Origin: Amphibalanus amphitrite | Taxonomy: Eukaryota > Arthropoda > Thecostraca > Balanomorpha > Balanidae | DNA length: 64,000 bases | Assembly (NCBI RefSeq): GCF_019059575.1 | Contig: NW_024881972.1 | Location: 434,001 to 498,000 of the forward strand | Direction of reading: 5' to 3' | Part shown: piece by piece, positions 10,770 through 18,711 of the stretch | How the letters are laid out: the number at the start of each line of letters is the position of its first letter | Numbering within the stretch: position 1 is the stretch's first letter | The notes under the pieces: model-generated | Told to the model about the DNA's origin: nothing | Seen by the model: the letters and a program-made list of their open reading frames with translations, nothing else | Databases searched by the model: none | Made by a program: the position numbers and the translations under genes

Positions 10770-11407
10770 AAGGTCTACAAGAGTGTCAGCTCCATGTAGG
10801 GGTCAGTCAAGCATAGGTCAGGGTCAAGGTCAGGTCAACCGGGTAGGCACATATCCCCGAAAATCTAAACTGATATTCGCAGCCTGTGACACATGTTTTA
10901 TGGGTAATTTGGGGCGTAGAACACGATGGTGACATTCATTTTGTCATATGTGTACGTGTTTGGCTCAAAAAGTTCAATTTAAGAAATGCATGTATCATGG
11001 TCGTGAAGAAGTCACGAGAAATTGACAAGGTTCAGTTCAAGATTTTGGAAAATGCGGAACGATAATCAATAATCGAAGATAGCTATTTCATTGTTCAAAG
11101 TATTGGCAGTCTAATGGCGTTTACGACATGTCTGTATGTCTATTTTGTGATTTTATATGATTTTTGAACATATGCCGTTTTTGGTCATAAACTCATAAAT
11201 CATCACGTCACTAAAACGGAACCTCGATATCTAAAAAATTTTCTGACCGATTTTTTTTGAAACTTTTAAAATCAATGACCTTCAATCAATTTCCTACAGG
11301 TACCCAAAATTTGGCGCGCCTGCGGCCCGCCGTTTTTATGCTATGACCCGGCGAAAAAAGTGGGGGCGTTCAACGCCCCCCCCCCCCCCCAGCAACTCGC
11401 GGGTTAA

Positions 11408-11747
11408 AGTATACGCGGTGGTCCTTAAAGTTACAGTGCCGCCCCTTACAATGTGGTGGTGTCCTTAAAATAAAATTGATGTTGCCCCCCGAGTAATGTT
11501 GGCGTCTCTTCTTTAAGTATCGGAGGCACTCCTCATTGTCATTTTGCCCCACATCACTACGCACATGGCGCCCTCCAATGTAATGTTGCCACCCCCAACG
11601 CTCAAAGAGATAATTGCGCTTCTCACAGTGTCGGTGGTGCCCCTCAAAGTGGTTTAAGTGCCCTAAAAAAAGTTGGTGGCGCGCCTCAAAATGATGCTGT
11701 CGTCCCTTAGCATATCTGCAGCGCCCCCAAAATGATAGTGCCTTCCC
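11408..11747. repeat. 21-bp minisatellite, array 2 (degenerate)
   Basis: Continuation of array 1 beyond the B/C insertion. Words such as GCCGCCCCTTACAATG, GCGCCCTCCAATGTAATG and GCCCCTCAAAGTG recur with roughly 21-bp spacing but more drift. The stretch ends at TTAA (11748-11751), where a decayed family D element begins. Confidence 0.7.
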
Positions 11748-11751
11748 TTAA

Positions 11752-12860
11752 CCGGCGCCGGGCTGAGGCTGTTTGAACCCCCCTCCCGACCCCTATAACT
11801 TGGCTACTGGGCCACGTAGCGACACGCGGTAAGCGGCATTCGAAAGAGTGTCAAAAACTACTTGGGTTAGTTGGTTAACCGTACTTTGGTTAGGTCAAGT
11901 CAAATGTCAAATATCAGGTGACCAGAGGTCATCAAAGGTGAAATGTGCGTGAAATGTTGTCTGTTTCAACATTTATTGACAAACTGGCGTATAATTCGGG
12001 GAAGAATAGAACTATGTACAGCACCGCGAAAAAAAGCGCATTCGATAGCTCTTCAACGTTCCTATAAAGTCCTCAGACTTGACCTAACATCAACGGCTTA
12101 ACCTCCAGAGCACAACTAGTTTAACCCGTGCCGGGCCGGGGAGGGTTGGAGTGGACAGTGGACCCCCTCCACCCCTCTACTGAGCTGTTTTAATGAAGAA
12201 CCTTTTTACTGTAATAATTATTACAGTAAATAATAATAATAATTATTATTATTATTATAATTATTGACTCACGAAAGTTATGACATTGTTTTTTTCAGTA
12301 CTGTGCTCCTCTCGTCGAGATGCGTCGAATGAACTATAATTTGACATTCAAATGTCATTTGGGAAATTTGAGCTCAGGTCCAGGTCATGACCTGACTAGT
12401 AAAGGTCATGTTGCATATCAGTCGATTTGTATCGTCAAACTGAAATCATCTAAGGTGTTTTCATCGCTCAGGCATGTCGCATGTCTCTATCAGAAGTTAT
12501 TGAAAAAAAACTGCTGGAGGCCTTCCATGACCTGACATGACCTCAAGGACATAACGAGGGGTCGTGGTCGTGGGTGGCAATTTTCCGATTAAGTGTGTCA
12601 TTTTTAATTGTTTTATGATGTTTAAATTCGTTAACTTTGTCTTTGACATTTCTCTACCTATAAAAGAGGCACATGCCCTGATTTTCTCCCATTTCCTTAT
12701 ACCTAATGGAAGGGTCGCAAAATTGTCCTTACCTTTGGTCAAAGACATAGCAATTTCGAGACTTACATTTTATATATACAGTTACACACTGTTTGTCTTA
12801 TCAATCGCTGACGTTATAAAGGGATCGTTCAGTCGGTGTATCTATGGTGAGCATTTGCCT
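11752..12860 (+). mobile_element. Decayed piggyBac-like element, family D copy 1, right end lost
   Basis: After TTAA (11748-11751) the sequence CCGGCGCCGGGCTGAG... follows family D (38288-39466). It has the same CACGTAGCGACACGCGGTAA subterminal motif (11813-11832) and the same middle section with GAATGAACTATAATTTGAC (about 12328) and GTTGCATATCAGTCGAT (about 12409). Similarity fades near 12855 and the right terminus is not found. An internal stretch (about 12120-12270) differs from the intact copy and includes a second GCCGGGCCGGGG-like word and an AT-rich palindrome. It is clearly older than the other copies. Confidence 0.7.
12205..12267. repeat. AT palindrome and TAA/TTA microsatellite
   Basis: 12205-12230 is a perfect 26-bp palindrome (arms TTTACTGTAATAA) followed by (TAA)n/(TTA)n repeats to about 12267. 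It lies inside the decayed D element and replaces sequence present in the intact copy. Confidence 0.7.
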
Positions 12861-12892
12861 GTTCCGTAGCTCAGTTGGTAGAGCACCGGACT
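12861..12892 (+). pseudogene. tRNA 5'-half fragment
   Basis: GTTCCGTAGCTCAGTTGG then TAGAGCACCGGACT matches a tRNA acceptor start, D-arm and first anticodon-stem strand, including an A-box (TRGCTCAGTTGG). No matching anticodon loop closure, TpsiC arm or B-box (GGTTCGAATCC) follows. It is probably a fragment or the head of a lost tRNA-derived SINE, not a functional gene. Confidence 0.45.
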
Positions 12893-13359
12893 CCCCGCAT
12901 TGTCTTCGCTTGCGTTTTGTCCGCCGGCCGAGCCGGAGAGAAAGTTACCGAGTGAAGTTCATTCAAATTTCAAAAACTCAATGAAAATGTCACTGGGGTC
13001 ACGAAAATATTTGAGTAGGTAGGTATACCATTCATTAACGTGGGGGGGGGGGGGGGTGAACGTATCGTTGCAATACGCTGTTCATCACGCGAGTAACTAA
13101 TAAATAAAAAATGTATGAGTTCATCCTTACTCCACCCGCTCTCCCTCTCCATAAAAAAGAGTTAATTGTGTTGCATTTTATTTATATGCAGAAAAATAGA
13201 TGCGTCAAAGGGTATGGCCGAATATCAGCGACCCTTGCTGTGTAAGCAATGGGGTATGATTAGTGGGGGTAATGGCCCCGTCCAGCGCCCATAAAGTGGA
13301 CACCACTCGCGCGACCTGCCGACCACTGTTCTATGTATAGATAGAGCCATAAAACACCG

Positions 13360-13600
13360 TGAATGTTTTAAGCTTGACGATACGAATCGACTGGTATGCA
13401 ACACGTTTTATTTCTGGTGAGGTCATGAACTTGACCTCAGGTAAAATTTTTAAATTAATATTTGTAAAGTCAAATTATAGTTCATTTATCGCATTATGAC
13501 GAGAGAAATACTATATCCCGGAAAATAAACATAATACCGCTGAGCTTAGGTTGAATCTGAAATCATTACTTAGAAGGAGCTATAAAAGAACCGTCGAACA
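13360..13600. mobile_element. Decayed fragment of a D/F-type TTAA element
   Basis: The stretch ACGATACGAATCGACTGGTATGCAACACG, GAGGTCATGAACTTGACCTCAGG and CAAATTATAGTTCATT parallels the middle of element F (about 37535-37640). No ends are identifiable. A G-tract after a TTAA at about 13036-13058 may be its degraded terminus. The intervening 12900-13360 holds nothing I can name. Confidence 0.5.
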
Positions 13601-13627
13601 TTTCTTTTTTGGTCATTAAATATCAGT

Positions 13628-13712
13628 AGGTATGCCGCCCCCCTCAGATGCCAAGTGCCGCCCCTATGAGTGCGAAATGCCGCCCCTAATTGTGATTGCC
13701 GACCCAGTGAAA
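13628..13712. repeat. Right subterminal repeats of the hAT-like element
   Basis: Three TGCCGCCCC units of 19-23 bp and one TGCCGACCCAGT unit mirror the left subterminal region at 3418-3500, just inside the right terminal inverted repeat. Confidence 0.75.
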
Positions 13713-14131
13713 ATCCCTTAAAATATGCCCTGTTCGACCAGCTTCGTGACCTGGGGGTGCTGACCTGTCCTTGACCTAGGTCAACAGCCTAAGTTGACCT
13801 GACCCGAACAAAAATTACATCATTCGACGCGCCTGAGCGAGGCGAACACGATGCTGCCAAAATCGCGGCTCTGCGGCCGTTTTTTTGCGAAGTTATTCAC
13901 CAAAAACTGAACCGCACCTTGGGGCACTTGACCTGACCTCAGAGGTCACCGGTTGATCTGGGACCTTACAATCGGGTACCAATCTTTGCGTCTCGTAACG
14001 GCGCACACGCTCGTTTTTTTCCGCGACGCGCTAGCTCCACCAGGGGCGAAACCGCGAGGGGGGTCGTACCCCCCCCCCCTTCCCCTCGGCCGGCGCGTAT
14101 GTAGAAAACCAATAGGTCCGGCGAGGGCTAA

Positions 14132-16699
14132 ATCAGTTTGTCGCCTCAGAAAATATAAATCCTTATTTGGGTACATGCAAAACACATTTGCCTAACCATA
14201 ATGCCTAACGAATAAGCCAGCCATAGTCCGCCAGAGAAAAGACCTTCGTGAAATGTTCTGTGATTCGTTATCGCAGATCATCAGCAACCAGATCTTGGCA
14301 TTTTCAAGTTGACAACGAAAATGGCTTATCCTGTTCCAATAGTGCAGCATTGCAACCAGAACCTATCTTTCAGTTTAAATGAAATGTGTACAGCGTAACG
14401 CGAAACCACAGGCTGTTGCAAATGGTAGATCAATTGACAATGAAATTACCAGTCTGCATTAATTGATGGATGAATTACTTACAACGATGCTAGTGATAAA
14501 AATGGTTGCACTGAAGACGACACAGTTTTGACCTTCAATATTACACCATCACATCAATCCTGTGCAGTTCGCAGACACAAAATACCGCGGTAGCATTACC
14601 AAATCCCATTCACTTCCAATGGGATATCGATTTTTATCCACATACAATGACAGGTTTCCCGAGGCAGTATTTCTCTAAAATTATCGTCTACAGAGCCCGA
14701 TTAATAACGGGATCAATACCGAATAAAATTAAGCAAAAATGAAAAATCATTAGGCAACATCACGGTGTGCGATTTTGATGAACTTTTCCCGTCCGTCTCA
14801 CGAAAACATGCATTTGTAAGCATTTGCATCTAACACCACGCTGCATAAGCGACACACCATACCAGAATCTTCAGAGCACCAAGGTCCTCCTGACCTCTGT
14901 CGGCAGCACCCCCCACCACGTCGCCGTGACCAGGGATCGCTCGAGCGTGCCCCCGGTGTATCCTGCCCGCGGCGCCGTTTCACCGTTCACTGCGCACGCC
15001 AATGGAGGTACGCTAATGAGTCGATAATGAGCCGAGACACGCAACAGCGCACCAGCTGGTCAGAGGCCACCGAGCCAAACGAACCTCTCACACGGTGGTG
15101 GGCAGACCCTCTCACATCGTCTCGTGAGTTATCTCTCCGTCTTACATCGTGTCGGTGATCAGGCTTCTCAAATGATCGTTTTTAAAGTAAATTTGATCGT
15201 GAAGATAAAAAATATCTGAGAATAGAGAAAAGAAAAGCCAGACCTTTGACTGTTCCAAAGAATAAGCAGCTGTCCAGCGAGTTTACCTGACTGAAGGAAG
15301 ACCTTCTTACACTGCACTGAAAACTTCTACATTTGAAATCTGCGTGAAAATTCACCAGCTTACAGTAAAAATACTGTTGAAGCTCGACGTTGTGCGTTGT
15401 AGCGACCTCGCAGCTTGTTACACTGCTCGCCGCGCATACATAGAGCACAGAGCGGTACTCGTAATAGTCGATATTTCCGGTGGGTGGCCAGAGCGGCACG
15501 CGGCCAATTGTCTCTTTCCGGATCGAGCAGAGGGGCTGCAGGGCCGCACGCCAATCTGAAGACCCGGTGAGAGGACGGAACAGGAGCTATACGGACTGCG
15601 ATAGGAAAAGGAATGCAGATGCAGTGGTGAGTTGCGGATAAAAGCTTGTGATCGTGGTTAGATACTAAACCAATGATGAGCCTCCATCGGCCGCCGCGTA
15701 GGTCTGAGATTTTGTGAGTTACGAGCTATCTTTTGGCCTGATTTTTCCACCCATTTTTTCTTGACTACAGGTCTGCGTAGCACAAAGTAGATTGAGAGAA
15801 GTAAGATAATTGATAAAAAATAAAAGAATCCTATCTTCGCTAATTAAAAACTTCATTTCAATCGCATCTCCATAAAAGCATATCTCCAAATTATCCTCAC
15901 TGTAGTTCATTAGCCACGACATATTTCGACAGCTGCCATTGAGGATATTCAAAAAATAAAGTGCAGTGTATGGGGCACCTGGTGGACCTATCAATCAGCA
16001 CCTGCGGGTCTCAGCTCCCTCCCGAAGATGGTCGCTCCGATAGCCCTCTGTCTCCACCTGGTGCCCGCCCATCAGACCCAGCGCCTCCACGGGCTCCCGT
16101 CTCCTCCACAATGCCTCTGAGCGGCGTTTCCGTCGTTTGTCGCCGCCGGTTTCACGGGCAGACGGGCTATCTGCGCCACCATCGCCGCATTGTCACTGCG
16201 ACGCGCCGCGCTCGCCTCACTGGGCCCAAGAAAACTCGCGGCGGAGATGGGAGTGAATGCACCTCTGGTGTTTTACTTTTAGTTGTTGGTTTTTTAGTAG
16301 AAGGGCTCCATGATTTTAGGTGAAGCAATAGGTCGGTACCTAATCATTATTCGATTGCTTATGAAAGACTAACGAACAAAGCGATCTAGTTTTTCATCAC
16401 TCGAAAGGTTACAGTCATCTAATGATAACATAAAAATTTATCGTTGCTGACTATTGTACGAGTTGCAAGGTGTTTCGTAAAATATGCCAAAGACAATGTT
16501 TGAAAATGCAGGCAGATGAACTGACAACGGCAATAAACAGCTTTTACCAAAACTGCAAATATATGTAAAGCCAAAAAATTGTTTTTGTTTTTCATGCCTA
16601 TAGAATTATCATCAGGCATTGACACAACTGTAGCCACAACTATACCTATAGTATAACCCCTCACTCACCGCAAAGACACATTGCCAAGCTTTTTTTGCT
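14132..16699. other. Non-coding stretch, no gene recognised
   Basis: Unassigned sequence with a GC-rich patch at about 15970-16260. A plus-strand frame there (15961-16323) has no convincing domain. I see no bounded repeats. Confidence 0.5.
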
Positions 16700-16703
16700 T
16701 TAT

Positions 16704-17733
16704 CCCTCGCCGGACCTATTGGTTTTCTACATACGCGCCGGCCGAGGGGGGGGGGGGGGGCGGGTACGACCCTCCCTCGCCGTTTCGCCCCTGGTGGAGC
16801 TAGCGCGTCGCGGAAAAAACGAGCGTGTGCGCCGTTACGAGACGCAGAGATTGGTACCCGATTTTAAGGTCCTAGGTCAACCGGTGACCTCTGAGGTCAG
16901 GTCAAGTGCCCCAAGGTACGGTTCAGTTTTTGGTGAATAACTTCGCAAAAAACGGCCGCAGAGCGCCGATTTTGGCAGCATCGTGTTCGTCTCGCTCAGG
17001 CGCGTCGAATTATATACTTTTTGTCCGGGTCAGGTCAATTTGGGGTGTTGACCTCAGGTCAAGGTCAGGTCAGCACCCCCAGGTTACGAAGTTGGTCGAA
17101 AGAGGTCATGTCGCATATCATTCGATTCGGCAGGTCTTCCTGAGTCCATTGGTGGCTTTCCCGACTCGCTAGCTCAATTTGATCAAGAGTTATTGACGAA
17201 AAACTAATATGACCTTGATGACGTCATAAATGACGTCACGCAAGGTCAACATTGCAAAAGTGACGCATCTAACCTTGCAAGGAGTGCATCAAATCACGAT
17301 TCTGTGTGCTTGAGATAGTTGGAGATCGTTCCCGGTGCCAGAATAGCAGTTTTCATTTTTCCCCATTGACTTATAATGGTGAAGTCACGAAAATGACCTG
17401 ACCTCATATGACCTTTAGGAAAAATCCGAGATATACAAGTTGTGGGACTCATAATGGATACTACATCCTGCAAGTTTCATTTCCCTGTGACATCTCCTCT
17501 GGCAGTGAGGGCGTTGCGAAGTTGCGACATCTGAAGACCGTGCAGAGGTTCACTTATGACGTCATAGGTCAGTGACCTGACCTGACCCAAAAATGCGGTT
17601 GGTGTCAAAAGATCCGGCTTGGATCAAAGGTCAGGTATGCCAAGTTTCAGCTCTCTATCGCCAGCGTGTTCGGAGCTATCGCGAAAAAAACCTATGGGGG
17701 GGCGGCACCCGCCCCCCCCTCGGCCGGCGAGGG
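16704..17733 (+). mobile_element. piggyBac-like non-autonomous element, family A copy 2
   Basis: 1030 bp bounded by CCCTCGCCGG...CCGGCGAGGG and flanked on both sides by TTAT (16700-16703 and 17734-17737), a non-standard target. The left end carries the extra 28 bp (ACCTATTGGTTTTCTACATA...) between two GCCGG copies. I count roughly 18 AGGTCA/TGACCT words by eye, against about 0.5 expected for random DNA of this length. They include TCAAGGTCA (17059-17067, an FTZ-F1/ERR-type site) and the perfect inverted repeat AGGTCA-G-TGACCT (17566-17578). The core CCATTGACTTATAATGG is at 17363-17379. No coding capacity. Confidence 0.88.
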
Positions 17734-17737
17734 TTAT

Positions 17738-18410
17738 GCTATTTGCAGTATTTACATTTTCCGAATCGCTAAGCCCACCACGGCCACCCAGGCGGCAGAC
17801 CGCAGGTCACACCACCTCCGCCACGTGCTCCGATTAGACCTGTGACGTCAGAGATGATCCGTCTCCGTTTGTGGCGACTTGTCACACCAATTAGTCACAG
17901 GCCATATTCACGCAGATTTATCGGCCACACAATCTTTCCGGCGCGTCGTCCGCTGTGACAGAAGCCAACACCTGCGTCGCGCTGACGACAAATTAAAACA
18001 TTCTTGGTACACTTGGACCCGGCTCAAGGAGCTCCGCTGTGTTGGAAAGATCGGTACCGTATAGCTGAGTTCCAGCTAACCTCTGATGTGTGGCGAACCG
18101 AGCGAAGATAGCCTGCAGCCTAAATAATGTTGCCTAAGCTGCGGTTGGCCGTTGAATCCCTCGAGGAATGCTGAAGGCTCGGGCGGGCGCGGTTTGAAAA
18201 GCAAATCCTTCTCTGTGGTGGGAAGGTAATGGAGTACTTAGTGCACATGTCAGCCCGGATAATCACCATGACGGAGGTGATGTTCAGACCACCTCTATGC
18301 ACACAAGATGACACAGGCAGCTGATGTTGGGTGGGTCACCTTTTAGCAAACCTCAGAAGCCTGACTAACAGTTTGAGCTTGATTGACCTGGAAAATGGCT
18401 TGCACGGATC
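17738..18410. other. Non-coding stretch
   Basis: Unique-looking sequence between two transposable elements. GC-moderate, with CACGTG/TGACGTCA-type words near 17820-17850. No gene seen. Confidence 0.5.
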
Positions 18411-18412
18411 CA

Positions 18413-18709
18413 CACTGAAAACAATTTAACCCAAGGCCGGCGAGTAAACCGGTGTTTCACGGGTACCCCTACCCGCAACCATTTTTAACCACCCTCCCAG
18501 GAGTAGTGCTAGGTCTCATTGCGGTGTAGTCGTACTTGCACTGAGCGGATATAACCGCTGTCAGCGAACATATCCACTGAGAGCAGGGACGACTACACTG
18601 CAATGGGACCTTACTGTACTCTTGGGAGGGTGGTTAAAAATGGTTGCGGATAGAGGTACCCGCGAAACACCGGTTTACTCGCCGGCCTTGGGTTAAATTG
18701 TTTTCAGTG
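18413..18709. mobile_element. Palindromic MITE / foldback element, 297 bp
   Basis: The two arms are complementary over most of their length: CACTGAAAACAATTTAACCC at the left and its inverse at the right, continuing through GGCCGGCGAGTAAACCGGTG and the GGGAGGGTGGTTAAAAATGG arm, with a loop near 18540-18590. A 2-bp CA lies on each side (18411-18412, 18710-18711). TTAA followed by CCC occurs inside the arms at 18426-18432, but the symmetry extends beyond it, so it need not be a TTAA insertion. Superfamily unassigned. Confidence 0.75.
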
Positions 18710-18711
18710 CA

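Larger units (their letters stand above)
5892..11403. mobile_element. piggyBac-like non-autonomous element, family C, hosting Gypsy-1
   Basis: TTAA at 5888-5891 and 11404-11407. The ends are CCCGGCAGTTGCTGGGG on the left and, inverted, CCCGCGAGTTGCTGGGG on the right. The left end carries the long spacer, with a second GTTTGCTGGGG copy before the hairpin at about 5932-5963. The right hairpin is at about 11362-11390. Removing Gypsy-1 and its 5-bp duplication leaves about 932 bp. After 11407 the 21-bp minisatellite resumes, so B and C entered the array through a single TTAA. The interior has clusters such as the run of AGGTCA half-sites near 10816-10840. Confidence 0.8.
3395..13732. mobile_element. 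hAT-like non-autonomous DNA element, 10.3 kb, filled with minisatellite and nested insertions
   Basis: The ends are CAGGGCGTATTTTAA (3395-3409) and, inverted at 13718-13732, CAGGGCATATTTTAA. The inverted similarity resumes inside with CTGGGTCGGCAAT on both sides. The flanks are an exact 8-bp duplication TTCGACCA (3387-3394 and 13733-13740). The uninterrupted family A copies show this site once, at 17093-17100 and 28715-28722 in opposite orientation, which gives an empty-site control. An 8-bp duplication with CAGGG termini is typical of hAT. Subterminal TGCCGACCCAGT words, including a perfect 24-bp palindrome at 3418-3441, could be transposase-binding repeats. I find no transposase. The interior is a 21-bp minisatellite carrying TTAA elements and Gypsy-1. 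Confidence 0.8.
2791..14127 (-). mobile_element. piggyBac-like non-autonomous element, family A copy 1, split by a 10.3 kb insertion
   Basis: The left end is TTAA (2787-2790) followed by CCCTCGCCGGCCGAGG and a G-tract hairpin. The right end closes with CCGGCGAGGG and CTAA (14128-14131), a one-base variant of TTAA. Read on the minus strand it aligns with copies at 16704-17733 and 28328-29355, but it is interrupted at 3395-13732 by a hAT-like element. Without that insertion and its 8-bp duplication it would be about 991 bp, close to the 1030 and 1028 bp of the other copies. The end with the long spacer is on the right. It carries a perfect AGGTCA-C-TGACCT site at 2946-2958 and many AGGTCA half-sites. 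No transposase is encoded, so it must have been mobilised in trans. Confidence 0.85.

Noticed and set aside
12861-12950. Possible intact tRNA gene
   Set aside because: Only the 5' half resembles a tRNA; no TpsiC arm or acceptor complement follows.
15961-16323. Frame with CRRRFHGQTGYLRHHRR, vaguely like half a C2H2 finger from LINE proteins
   Set aside because: Only one cysteine of the pair is present, no flanking reverse transcriptase is seen, and the region is merely GC-rich.
18426-18696. Reading the 18.4 kb MITE as another TTAA/piggyBac element ending at CCC
   Set aside because: The inverted symmetry continues past the TTAA into CACTGAAAACAA, and it lacks the G-tract hairpins and AGGTCA arrays of families A-H.
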